This document shows, in pieces, positions 8,224-16,466 of a stretch of 64,000 nt of DNA. How positions within the stretch are numbered: position 1 is the stretch's first letter; each line of letters begins with the position of its first letter. The DNA comes from Piscibacillus sp052246295 (GTDB taxonomy: Bacteria > Bacillota > Bacilli > Bacillales > Alkalibacillaceae). Under the pieces are notes generated by a model. It was not told the origin of the DNA and made no database searches. It saw only the letters and a program-made list of their open reading frames with translations. The position numbers and the translations under genes are program-made. The DNA is taken from the NCBI GenBank assembly GCA_052246295.1, contig JBQQCO010000020.1; one strand, given 5' to 3'.

Positions 8224-8868
8224 ATGGAGCCAATTAGGGTGTTAGTAGTAGACGACCATGATGTTGTTCGAAAAGGAATTATTACTTATCTTATGACTGA
8301 AGATGACATAGAAATAGTTGGTGAAGCATCTAGTGGATTCGATGGTGCTAAATTAGCCAAAGATTTAAATCCAGATGTTATATTAATGGATTTAATTATG
8401 GATAATGGAACTGGCATTGAAGCAACAGAAGGAATTATGAAGGATAAACCCGAAATTAAAATCATCATTTTAACAAGCTATTATGATGATGAAAAAGTTT
8501 TTCCAGCACTTGAAGCGGGGGCATTTAGTTACATGTTAAAAACCTCATCTGCAGATGAAATAGCACAAGCAATAAAGAAAGCTGCTAAAGGTGAGAATGT
8601 TATTGAACCAAAAGTGGCTGGGGCGATGATGAGCCGGATTAGAACGCCAGATCGTATGCCTCATGAACTTTTGACTGAACGAGAGTTAGAAGTATTAATA
8701 TGTATAGGGAATGGACTAACAAATAACGAGATTAGTGAAAAGTTATTTATAGGAATTAAAACAGTTAAAACACATGTTAGTAACATTCTAAGTAAGCTTG
8801 ATGTTCAAGACCGAACACAAGCAGCTGTATATGCTCATCGTAATGGGTTAATGAAGGAGTCAAATTAG
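8224..8868 (+). CDS. liaR: Response regulator LiaR
   Basis: A 214-residue NarL/FixJ-type regulator. The receiver domain has acidic residues VVDDHD, phosphoacceptor Asp56 (ILMDL) and the conserved Lys of YMLKTS. The C-terminal LuxR-type helix-turn-helix runs from LTERELEVL to KTVKTHVSNI. The ATG at 8224 is chosen because AGGAG ends eight bases upstream; in-frame GTG codons at 8215-8220 lie inside that site. Last gene of the liaFSR operon. Confidence 0.93.
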   Translation: MEPIRVLVVDDHDVVRKGIITYLMTEDDIEIVGEASSGFDGAKLAKDLNPDVILMDLIMDNGTGIEATEGIMKDKPEIKIIILTSYYDDEKVFPALEAGAFSYMLKTSSADEIAQAIKKAAKGENVIEPKVAGAMMSRIRTPDRMPHELLTERELEVLICIGNGLTNNEISEKLFIGIKTVKTHVSNILSKLDVQDRTQAAVYAHRNGLMKESN

Positions 8869-8913
8869 TAATAATTTCCCATTGTTAATATTGTGTAAAT
8901 TGTAAAAACTGTA

Positions 8914-8942
8914 TTGACTTTAAACTTTTATTACAAGATAAT
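8914..8942 (+). promoter_or_regulatory. Sigma-A promoter of the riboswitch-phnDCEE transcript
   Basis: TTGACT (8914-8919), a 17-bp spacer and GATAAT (8937-8942) lie immediately upstream of the purine riboswitch, giving a predicted start near 8949. Confidence 0.7.
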
Positions 8943-8967
8943 TAAGTTAGCTAAAAAATGCGCGATT

Positions 8968-9040
8968 CTTGTCGTATAATTTTGGGAATATGGCTCAAAA
9001 GTCTCTACAAAGCTACCGTAAAAAGCTTTTCTACGAAAGG
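8968..9040 (+). ncRNA. Purine riboswitch, guanine type
   Basis: The sequence folds as the purine aptamer. P1 is CTTGTCG (8968-8974) with CGAAAGG (9034-9040), one mismatch, extended by an outer GCG-CGAT / ATCG-CGC pairing. J1/2 is TATAAT. P2 is TTTTGGG (8980-8986) with CTCAAAA (8994-9000), capped by the conserved loop AATATGG. J2/3 is GTCTCTAC. P3 is AAAGC / GCTTT with loop TACCGTAA. J3/1 is CTAC. The discriminator base equivalent to position 74 is C, which specifies guanine or hypoxanthine rather than adenine, and position 51 is the usual U, which argues against 2'-deoxyguanosine. Position 48 is C instead of the usual U. It sits in the leader of the PhnD-type transporter operon. Confidence 0.9.
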
Positions 9041-9111
9041 AGATCGTCGCTATTTATAGGGTACTAGATTACTAGAATACATAGCCTGCCTATAATTAGA
9101 CGAAACCTCCA

Positions 9112-9152
9112 AGCATCATAGAATATTCGGTGTTCTTTGTGCTGTTTTTTTG
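9112..9152 (+). terminator. Riboswitch expression-platform terminator
   Basis: AGCAT...GTGCT and AGAA...TTCT pair around a loop containing TTCGG, and a GTTTTTTTG tract follows. It lies between the riboswitch and the first gene, so ligand binding probably causes premature termination. CCTCCAA at 9106-9112 can also pair with TTGGAGG of the ribosome-binding site at 9190-9196, so translation may be controlled as well. A separate pairing TTATAGG / CCTATAA (about 9055 with 9090) could be part of the alternative fold. Confidence 0.7.
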
Positions 9153-9204
9153 TGAGCGACAACTTGCGTATTTGTAGCAAAAAAGATATTTGGAGGGGTT
9201 AATT

Positions 9205-10086
9205 TTGTTTAAGAGATTAAGTATTGCACTAATTGCATTTACGACTTTAATCTTCTTAGCGGCTTGTGGAAATGGTGATGATGAAGAAGTCATTACATTA
9301 GGATTCATTCCTTCACAAGATGCTGGTGACATCGCAACAACTGCAGAACCATTAGCAGAACGTTTGTCAGAGGAATTGGGTGTTAAGGTTGAAGCTGAAG
9401 TTATGGTTGACTTCGTTGGACTTGTTGAGGCAATGCGTGAACAACAAGTTGATATCGGTTTCTTAAATCCATTTGGCTTTGTACAAGCTGAAGAACGTGC
9501 TGATGTAGAAGTATTACTAAAAGCTGAACGTCATGGAGAAACATCATATAAAGCTCAATACAGTGTACCTGCTGATTCTGATATTCAATCGATTGACGAT
9601 TTAGTAGAACAAGAAGGACTTGTATGGGCTTTCGCTGACACACTTTCAACTTCTGGATATTTATTCCCTGCTAAACAATTAAAAGATATGGGTGTTGAAG
9701 ACTTAGCTTCTCACTTTGAACAAATTAGCGTAGGTGGACACGATAATGCTATGATGCAATTAGTCGATGGTGCTGCTGATTTTGCAACTACATTTGATGA
9801 TGCACGTGATACTCTACGTGATGAGTTCCCAGATATCGATGATCGCATTCGCGTAATCGGTTACACTGATCCAATTCCGAATGATACGATTTCGGTGCGT
9901 AGTGGACTAGATGATGAGTTAAAAGAAGACATCAAAGAGGCATTCTTAAGCTTCAATGATGACGAAGAAATGCTTGAAGTATTAAACGAAATCTATACAT
10001 GGACTGGTATTGCTGAAGCTAAATCAGAAGACTATGACATTGTAAGAGACGTTTTTGCTGAATTCGAAGATGAATTAGCAGAATAA
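9205..10086 (+). CDS. phnD: PhnD-type ABC transporter substrate-binding lipoprotein
   Basis: A 293-residue exported lipoprotein: basic start MFKRL, hydrophobic core, lipobox LAAC, then an acidic mature domain. The body matches the PhnD/phosphate-phosphonate periplasmic-binding family, with LGFIPSQDA at the start and the DTLSTSGYLFP motif in the middle. Family annotation says phosphonate, but the guanine riboswitch in the leader suggests a purine-related ligand; this is inference. The TTG at 9205 is chosen because GGAGGGG lies seven bases upstream. The mature protein is strongly acidic, as in salt-adapted bacilli. Confidence 0.85.
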   Translation: MFKRLSIALIAFTTLIFLAACGNGDDEEVITLGFIPSQDAGDIATTAEPLAERLSEELGVKVEAEVMVDFVGLVEAMREQQVDIGFLNPFGFVQAEERADVEVLLKAERHGETSYKAQYSVPADSDIQSIDDLVEQEGLVWAFADTLSTSGYLFPAKQLKDMGVEDLASHFEQISVGGHDNAMMQLVDGAADFATTFDDARDTLRDEFPDIDDRIRVIGYTDPIPNDTISVRSGLDDELKEDIKEAFLSFNDDEEMLEVLNEIYTWTGIAEAKSEDYDIVRDVFAEFEDELAE

Positions 10087-10103
10087 TATCATCAGTTCTA
10101 TTT

Positions 10104-10188
10104 GGAAAAGAAGATGGATCTCTTGTCACATTCATATAGTGACTTTCAGCTATAGTTGCTGATAATAGATCTTCTTCTTTTCTTTTTT
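10104..10188 (+). terminator. Structured phnD-phnC intergenic hairpin with U-tract
   Basis: An outer stem GGAAAAGAAGA...GATCT / AGATC...TTCTTCTTTTC (10104-10121 with 10167-10182) encloses two inner hairpins, GTCAC/GTGAC and CAGC/GCTG, and is followed by TTTTTTAA. It looks like an attenuating terminator or an mRNA stabiliser that would give more binding protein than membrane components, a common arrangement for binding-protein-first operons. Confidence 0.65.
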
Positions 10189-10251
10189 AATTTGTTGGAA
10201 TTATGAAAGATATGGACTTCTAATAAGATATGGCAGGAAGGTGAATGAAAG

Positions 10252-11025
10252 GTGATAGAGTTTAATAATGTATCTTTGGTTTATCCAAATGGTCACCAAG
10301 GTCTAAAAGACATAAATCTTAAAATTAATGATGGGGAGTTCGTAGTTGTAGTCGGGTTATCAGGTGCAGGTAAATCGACATTAATTCGTAGTATTAACCG
10401 TATGGTTACGCCTACAAGTGGTGAACTCCTAATTGATGGTGAAGACATCTTAAAATATAAAGAGCGACAGTTACGTAAGTTAAGAACCGAAGCGGGGATG
10501 ATTTTCCAAAACTATAACCTAGTACGTCGTATGTCTGTATTGCGTAATGTTCTAACAGGTAGATTAGGTTATACCAATACGTTCAAAAGTTTATTAGGTT
10601 TATTTTCTCAGGAGGATATTAAGCTAGCGCTTAATAACTTAGAACGTGTAGGTATTAAGGAGAAGTCGTATACAAGAGCTGATGAACTAAGTGGTGGTCA
10701 GCAACAACGTGTTAGTATTGCTCGTGTTCTAACACAACAACCTAAAGTTATTTTAGCGGACGAGCCAGTGGCGAGCCTAGACCCACCTACATCTCATAAA
10801 GTTATGAGTGACTTAAGAAAGATTAGTAAAGAAGATAACTTAACAACTCTTGTAAACCTACACTTTATAGATATGGCTAAAGAATATGCAGATCGAATTA
10901 TTGGTTTAAGAGACGGTGAAGTTGTATTTGACGGTCCAGCTAGTGAAGTAACAGAACAAACATTTGAAGAGATTTACGGTCGCCCTATTAGAGAAGATGA
11001 CATGCTCGGAGGAGATGAGGAATAA
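10252..11025 (+). CDS. phnC: PhnC-type ABC transporter ATP-binding protein
   Basis: A 257-residue ABC ATPase with Walker A GLSGAGKST, signature LSGGQQQRVSIARVL and Walker B VILADEPVASLDP, followed by the family's NLHFIDMAKEYADR switch region. It belongs to the PhnC branch. The start is GTG at 10252 after an AGGAAGGTGA-type site. It energises the two permeases that follow; its stop overlaps the next start (TAATG). Confidence 0.92.
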   Translation: MIEFNNVSLVYPNGHQGLKDINLKINDGEFVVVVGLSGAGKSTLIRSINRMVTPTSGELLIDGEDILKYKERQLRKLRTEAGMIFQNYNLVRRMSVLRNVLTGRLGYTNTFKSLLGLFSQEDIKLALNNLERVGIKEKSYTRADELSGGQQQRVSIARVLTQQPKVILADEPVASLDPPTSHKVMSDLRKISKEDNLTTLVNLHFIDMAKEYADRIIGLRDGEVVFDGPASEVTEQTFEEIYGRPIREDDMLGGDEE

Positions 11026-11843
11026 TGGCCAAACAATATCCATTGCCTGATGAAAGTCAAGGTCGTTTTCCAGTTACACCTAAAGGCCTGAAATGGTATT
11101 TAGGGTCTATTATAGCTCTTGTCATCTTTCTATACATACTAGCGTCTTATTTTACCGAATCTTCACCGGATAGAGTGATCGAAGGATTACCGATTATTTT
11201 TAGGTTCGTTGTTAATGACTTATGGCCGCCAAACTGGGGCTATATAGATACAGTATTCTTTGCTTTATTAGAAACTTGGAATATTGCTTTAATTAGTACA
11301 ACAATTGCCGTTGTGCTTGCTCTTCCGATAAGTTTTATTGCGGCTTCGAATATAAATCGTAATATGTTTTTCTACCAAATTGTTAGAAACGCTTTAAATT
11401 TATTACGTACAATTCCTGAAGTTATTTTAGCAGTATTATTTGTTGCAGTAGTTGGAATCGGTGCTGTATCAGGTATATTAGCTTTAATCGTTTTCTCTTT
11501 AGGAATTCTAGCTAAATTAATTAGTGAAACGATTGAATCGATTGATCGTGGACCTATGGAAGCTGTTAGAGCTTCTGGAGGAAATGTGTATCAGGTCATT
11601 AAATATGGGGTTATGCCTCAAATTAAACCTCAATACGCTTCTTATTCTTTATATGTGTTAGAGATTAACGTAAAAGCATCAGTTGTTCTTGGTTTTGTTG
11701 GTGCTGGTGGTATCGGGATTATATTACGTCAACAATTAAGTCTATTTAACTACAGCAATGTAGCTTCAATTATTATCGTGTTATTTATTGCGATATCTCT
11801 AATCGACTTTATCAGTAACCGACTAAGGGAGCGTTTAGAATAA
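11025..11843 (+). CDS. phnE: PhnE-type ABC transporter permease, first copy
   Basis: A 272-residue inner-membrane permease with about six transmembrane helices and the cytoplasmic coupling motif ESIDRGPMEAVRASG characteristic of PhnE. Start and stop overlap its neighbours (TAATG on both sides), so the three genes are translationally coupled. It presumably pairs with the second PhnE-like gene to form a heterodimeric channel. Confidence 0.9.
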   Translation: MAKQYPLPDESQGRFPVTPKGLKWYLGSIIALVIFLYILASYFTESSPDRVIEGLPIIFRFVVNDLWPPNWGYIDTVFFALLETWNIALISTTIAVVLALPISFIAASNINRNMFFYQIVRNALNLLRTIPEVILAVLFVAVVGIGAVSGILALIVFSLGILAKLISETIESIDRGPMEAVRASGGNVYQVIKYGVMPQIKPQYASYSLYVLEINVKASVVLGFVGAGGIGIILRQQLSLFNYSNVASIIIVLFIAISLIDFISNRLRERLE

Positions 11844-12643
11844 TGAAGAATCAAAAGTTTAGAATAAACCCACCAATGAAAAAGAAAACAAAACTAAGAA
11901 TTTTAATTGTAACGTTAATCTTAAGTGCTTTATACGTTGTAGCAGCGTTTACGACTAACTTTAATGTGAGGGGATCAGCAGCATCACCTATAGATACTCT
12001 TAAACGTATTTTTATTGTGCCATTAATAGATGGAGATTACAGAAGTCAATTTCCTGAATATATAGGGTACATGATGGAAACAATTGCGATTGCCTTTGCT
12101 GGTTTAGCAATTGCTGCTATATTAGCTATTCCAGTAGGTTTCTTAGCTTCACGTAATTTGGGCAAACGATTTAACTATATTGGAAAAGCTATTTTAAATG
12201 CTATTCGTGCCATTCCTGAATTAATCTTTGCGATTATCTTTGTTGCGGCAGTTGGTATGGGACCTTATGCAGGGGTTTTAGCTATTAGTATTAATTCTAT
12301 TGGTATGCTTGGTAAACTTTACGCAGAGGTAATCGAGTCAATCGATACAAGTAATGTGGATGCCATTAAAGCAAGTGGTGGTAGCCGAATTCAAGCAATG
12401 TGGTATGGTGTGCTTCCGCAAGTATTACCTGAATTTACGTCATACGCCATTTACCGCTTTGAAATTGATGTCCGTGCTTCAACTGTATTAGGGATCGTTG
12501 GTGCTGGCGGTATTGGTGCACCATTAATTCTAGCAACCTATCAAAGAGCTTGGGAAGAAGTAGGTTTAATCCTAATTGTTGTTGTGGTATTCGTAAGTTT
12601 AATTGATTTATTAAGTGGTTACATCAGAAATAAAATAGTTTAA
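11843..12643 (+). CDS. phnE: PhnE-type ABC transporter permease, second copy
   Basis: A 266-residue paralogue of the preceding permease, with the coupling motif ESIDTSNVDAIKASGG and six predicted helices. The N-terminus is basic and lacks a cleavable signal. Two tandem phnE genes are common in Firmicute phnDCE1E2 operons. Its ATG overlaps the preceding stop by one base. Confidence 0.9.
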   Translation: MKNQKFRINPPMKKKTKLRILIVTLILSALYVVAAFTTNFNVRGSAASPIDTLKRIFIVPLIDGDYRSQFPEYIGYMMETIAIAFAGLAIAAILAIPVGFLASRNLGKRFNYIGKAILNAIRAIPELIFAIIFVAAVGMGPYAGVLAISINSIGMLGKLYAEVIESIDTSNVDAIKASGGSRIQAMWYGVLPQVLPEFTSYAIYRFEIDVRASTVLGIVGAGGIGAPLILATYQRAWEEVGLILIVVVVFVSLIDLLSGYIRNKIV

Positions 12644-12652
12644 CAGTTTTAG

Positions 12653-12689
12653 TAGGTTATTTAGAATGGACCACATTTTAAATAACCTA
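12653..12689 (+). terminator. Hairpin between phnE and the phosphatase gene
   Basis: A perfect 10-bp stem TAGGTTATTT / AAATAACCTA is followed only by TTATATGTTT, so it is a weak terminator or RNA-processing hairpin rather than a strong stop. Confidence 0.45.
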
Positions 12690-12714
12690 TTATATGTTTA
12701 AGGGAGAATTAAAT

Positions 12715-13524
12715 ATGGATCAAAATCTTATATTTGAAAAAGCGAAAGAATGGACTTTAGAAGCTGGTGAAATTCTTAGAACAGCGGTTAAAGAAGTGGT
12801 CGATGTTGAGTATAAAACATCTGCAGCAGACTTAGTAACGAACAAAGATCAAGAAATTGAGAAGTATTTTGCAGATAAGATAAAAAATAATTTTTCTAAT
12901 CATTTCTTACTTGGTGAAGAAGGTACGGTACAAGAACTGAAAAAGTATGACCCATATAATGAAACGGTCTGGGTGATTGACCCAATTGATGGGACAACAA
13001 ATTTCGTTCATTTGAAATGTAATTTTTCAATTTCAGTCGCTGTTTATCATAAAGGTATCCCAGTTTTAGGAATCATTTACGACCCCATTAAAGATGAAAT
13101 GTTTCATACCCTGTGTGGTCAAGGTGTATTTGTCAATAATGAAGTATTGCCGAAACCTGATCAAAGTGTCACTCTAGAACAAGCAGTGTTAAGTATGAAT
13201 CATTTATGGCTAGCACCTAACCCTTATCTCAATTTTAAACCATTACAAACATTGGTTAATCAAATAAGAGGATTTAGATGTATTGGCTCAGCAGCACTTG
13301 AATTAGCGTATGTTGCAGCTGGCAGGTTAGATGGAGCCATTTTTATTGGGTTAGGGCCATGGGATTATTCGGCTGGCTTAATTATGTTAAAAGAACAAGG
13401 TTATCAGATTACGACAGTGACGAATGAACAGGTACCCTTATTTAACCATTCTTCGATTTTAGTATCACATCAAACTCTTCACCATGAAATCTATGTACAA
13501 TATATGGAAAAAGCTTTATCTTAA
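12715..13524 (+). CDS. Inositol monophosphatase family protein
   Basis: A 269-residue FIG-superfamily phosphatase. The metal and catalytic motifs are present: GEEG, WVIDPIDGTTNFVH, and the C-terminal GPWDYSAGLIMLKEQG. Such enzymes remove phosphate from myo-inositol-1-phosphate, other sugar phosphates, NADP or 3'-phosphoadenosine phosphates, and the exact substrate is not predictable. ATG 12715 is chosen over an upstream in-frame ATG because AGGGAG precedes it. It lies 71 bp after the transporter operon, on the same strand, so some read-through from the riboswitch-controlled transcript is possible. Confidence 0.88.
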   Translation: MDQNLIFEKAKEWTLEAGEILRTAVKEVVDVEYKTSAADLVTNKDQEIEKYFADKIKNNFSNHFLLGEEGTVQELKKYDPYNETVWVIDPIDGTTNFVHLKCNFSISVAVYHKGIPVLGIIYDPIKDEMFHTLCGQGVFVNNEVLPKPDQSVTLEQAVLSMNHLWLAPNPYLNFKPLQTLVNQIRGFRCIGSAALELAYVAAGRLDGAIFIGLGPWDYSAGLIMLKEQGYQITTVTNEQVPLFNHSSILVSHQTLHHEIYVQYMEKALS

Positions 13525-13572
13525 AAAGCCTAAAGTGACTTTTCTCAAAAAGAGTTAATAGTCACTTTAGGC
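13522..13572 (-). terminator. Intrinsic terminator after hmoB
   Basis: GCCTAAAGTGACT pairs with AGTCACTTTAGGC (13528-13572); on the minus strand it is followed by TTTTTAAG. It lies between convergent genes. Confidence 0.7.
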
Positions 13573-13582
13573 CTCATCCACA

Positions 13583-14071
13583 TTATGGCTCTATAATATC
13601 TAGTTGAGTCACATAGGAATAACCATCAACATAACTTGGTTTTTCTTCTTGTTTAGCATGTGACTTCTTAAAGTCTTGAGAGTTTTTCCATTGCATAAAA
13701 TCATCAACTTGTTTCCATTGAGTTAAAATGATATAAGTATTGTCTCTCGTTGGTCGTAAGATCCTAAATGCTTCAAAACCTTCAGCTGTCTCAATGTTTC
13801 CGGACCGTTGCTTGAATTTGTCTTCCAAGATTGGTCCGCCTTCAGAAGTAACGGGGATATTATTCAGAACCATATATCCGTATTGTTTTAGTTCCCCAAT
13901 CTCTTCGACAATTTCAAATTCTCTCGGTTTTTTTAAAACGTGCTGTTCTTCACCTTCAATAACTGCTTTAGCATCTCCATCGAGTTCTTCCATTACGATT
14001 AGACTTTCATTTTTGTCTCTTAAAGATAATAAGTAATCTTTAGTTCCATGGGTGATCCAGAACTTTTTCAT
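13583..14071 (-). CDS. hmoB: Heme-degrading monooxygenase HmoB-like (YhgC)
   Basis: A 162-residue protein whose C-terminal half (from about residue 66) is an antibiotic-biosynthesis-monooxygenase (ABM) ferredoxin-like domain with the FEAFRILRP and DDFMQWKNSQDFKKSHA segments seen in HmoB. HmoB opens heme to release iron. The N-terminal half has no recognisable domain, as in the B. subtilis protein of similar length (about 166). It is divergent from pbpF and one gene away from hemEHY, the same neighbourhood as yhgC in B. subtilis. Confidence 0.85.
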   Translation of the reverse strand: MKKFWITHGTKDYLLSLRDKNESLIVMEELDGDAKAVIEGEEQHVLKKPREFEIVEEIGELKQYGYMVLNNIPVTSEGGPILEDKFKQRSGNIETAEGFEAFRILRPTRDNTYIILTQWKQVDDFMQWKNSQDFKKSHAKQEEKPSYVDGYSYVTQLDIIEP

Positions 14072-14187
14072 AAAATATTCACCAATCCTTCATAAAATCT
14101 TTATTTTAATGTAATGAACAAGTTGTACTATAATGTAGGAAGTTTTAGACAAACTAAAAATAAAGAATCGTAGATGAGGTGGCTAAG

Positions 14188-16344
14188 TTGAAATGGATTA
14201 AGCCATTCAATGACAAGTATCCACGTTTAAAGTGGTTTGTATACAGTATTATAACATTATTTACTCTCACAGTATTGGGATATCTATTTATCATTCTCGG
14301 AGGGCGTTTTGTCGTTGATGAGAAAAATTTTGTCTTATCAGAGTCAACGGTGTTATTGACGGAAGATGGAGAAGAGATTACAAAACTATATGACGAGAAC
14401 CGGACCTATGTTCCAATAGCGGATATTCCCGAACATGTTAGAGAAGCATTTATTGCAATTGAGGATCATCGTTTTTATGACCATGCAGGTGTAGATTTTT
14501 GGGCGGTTTCGCGTGCAGTCACACGAGACATTATGACCTGGAGTAAAGCAGAAGGTGCGAGTACGATTACTCAGCAGTTAGTAAAAAATGTTGAATTAAC
14601 AAATGAGAAATCTTGGATGCGTAAGACGAAAGAGGTTATGGGTGCGATTTATCTAGAACGCGTTAAGACCAAAGATGAGATTTTAGAGTATTATTTAAAT
14701 GAAATTTACTTTGGGCATGGAATCTATGGTATTGAAGCGGCATCTCAGTATTTTTTCTCGAAGTCTGTTGAAGAGTTGAACCTAACTGAGGGTGCTATGT
14801 TAGCAGCAATGCCCAAAGCACCTAATCGTTATTCACCTTTAAATAACGAAGAGTTAACCTTAGAAAGAAGGAATCTAGTGTTGGATCGAATGTATAATTT
14901 AGAAGTCATAACAGCAGAAGAGTTGAAGACAGCACAAGGAAAAACATTAGGGTTAAATATTGGTGAGCAAGAGGAAAATAAGTGGTTAAATAGCTACATA
15001 GATTTAGTTGTGGACGAAATAGAAGAGGACTACCATTTATCGAAACAAGAAATCTATACTGGTGGTTATGAAATTACGGTTGGGTTAGATAAACAAGCTC
15101 AACAAGTCATTGTTCAAGAATTACAAAAGGATGATTATTTTAGAGGATCGAAAGAGAATGTTGAGTCTGCTGTAGTTATTTTAGATCAACAGACGGGTGT
15201 AATTAAAGCTGCCGTTGGTGGAAGACATTATAATCGTGGTGATCTAAATCGAGTAAAGGTTAAGCGTCAGCCAGGATCAACGATTAAACCACTAGTGGTT
15301 TATGGCCCTGCTTTAGAAGAAAGTTCCTTAAGCCCATACTCTTTGTTAAAGGATGAAATTAGGGATTATGATGGTTATGAACCACGGAATCATAATGATG
15401 TATATGAAGGTCAGATTACTATGTATGATGCTTTAAGGGATTCTAAAAATACGACTGCTGTGTCCGTCCTTAATAACATTGGTGTTGAAACGGGTAAGAG
15501 CTACTTAGAGAAAATTGGTTATGACTTAAATGATCAAGGCCTGTCATTAGCTTTAGGTGGGCTTGAAAAAGGTCTATCTCCTATACAAATGGCTGCAGCC
15601 TATCGAACATTATATGATGAAGGTTTTTACGTAGAACCTAATGCCGTTATTAGTATAAGGGACCGAAACGGAAATACATTAAATGTTGAACGCCAAGAGC
15701 CAATCAGACTATTTTCAAAGCAAACCTCCTGGTATTTAACACGTATGCTTGAAGCTGTAGTAACTAGTGGAACAGCTAGTACAAGTCAATATCCGAAGAG
15801 TCTAGCAGGTAAAACGGGTTCTACACAACACCCTCATGTAGAAAACGGTTATAAAGATGCTTGGTTTGTTGGGTTTAACCCTTCGTATGCTATTGCGACG
15901 TGGATAGGGTATGATCAAAGCAACGAGGAGCACTATTTAACAAGTGGAAGTAACTTAGCAACACAATTATCCAGTACCATTCTTACAAGACTTGATTCTG
16001 TTCATGATTTTCCAAATGAATTTACGGTTCCAGATGGTGTTGAAGACTTGGAAAAACCAGTTAGACTTCCAACCATTCAGGACTTTGAAGCTAAGTTCTC
16101 ATTCGGTTTGTTTGATGGCTTATTCGTGGAATTGACTTGGACAGCAAGTGAGGATGATCGTATTGTCTATCATATTTATAAGAAGTTTAATGGTAACTCT
16201 GAATATGTTGGTCGAGTAAAAGGAAAAGGCCGTTACATTGATCATTCTGTAGATTACATTAATAATCCAACATACTATATTGTTCCAATTAACCCTTTAA
16301 ATGACCAAAATGGCCCACGTTCGAATGAGAGTCGTGCGTTTTAG
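14188..16344 (+). CDS. pbpF: Bifunctional class A penicillin-binding protein (PBP2C/PbpF-like)
   Basis: A 718-residue peptidoglycan polymerase. A transmembrane anchor (about residues 18-40) is followed by the GT51 glycosyltransferase domain with EDHRFYDHAGVD and EGASTITQQLVKN motifs. The transpeptidase domain has nucleophile Ser364 in STIKP, S419-K-N and KTG at 542. A fibronectin-type C-terminal segment follows. It extends glycan strands and crosslinks peptides outside the membrane; B. subtilis pbpF acts in forespore and vegetative wall synthesis. TTG 14188 is preferred because GAGGTGG precedes it, while the in-frame GTG at 14179 overlaps that site. Confidence 0.92.
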   Translation: MKWIKPFNDKYPRLKWFVYSIITLFTLTVLGYLFIILGGRFVVDEKNFVLSESTVLLTEDGEEITKLYDENRTYVPIADIPEHVREAFIAIEDHRFYDHAGVDFWAVSRAVTRDIMTWSKAEGASTITQQLVKNVELTNEKSWMRKTKEVMGAIYLERVKTKDEILEYYLNEIYFGHGIYGIEAASQYFFSKSVEELNLTEGAMLAAMPKAPNRYSPLNNEELTLERRNLVLDRMYNLEVITAEELKTAQGKTLGLNIGEQEENKWLNSYIDLVVDEIEEDYHLSKQEIYTGGYEITVGLDKQAQQVIVQELQKDDYFRGSKENVESAVVILDQQTGVIKAAVGGRHYNRGDLNRVKVKRQPGSTIKPLVVYGPALEESSLSPYSLLKDEIRDYDGYEPRNHNDVYEGQITMYDALRDSKNTTAVSVLNNIGVETGKSYLEKIGYDLNDQGLSLALGGLEKGLSPIQMAAAYRTLYDEGFYVEPNAVISIRDRNGNTLNVERQEPIRLFSKQTSWYLTRMLEAVVTSGTASTSQYPKSLAGKTGSTQHPHVENGYKDAWFVGFNPSYAIATWIGYDQSNEEHYLTSGSNLATQLSSTILTRLDSVHDFPNEFTVPDGVEDLEKPVRLPTIQDFEAKFSFGLFDGLFVELTWTASEDDRIVYHIYKKFNGNSEYVGRVKGKGRYIDHSVDYINNPTYYIVPINPLNDQNGPRSNESRAF

Positions 16345-16466
16345 TCAAAAATGTGACTGCAATTATGGGCAAAATGATGACAATTCCATCAGATTGCTAT
16401 ACACTAGACCTATTTTCTTATATAGTGGAGTTGGATTAAATGGTCGAGAATGAAAGGTGAATCGTG

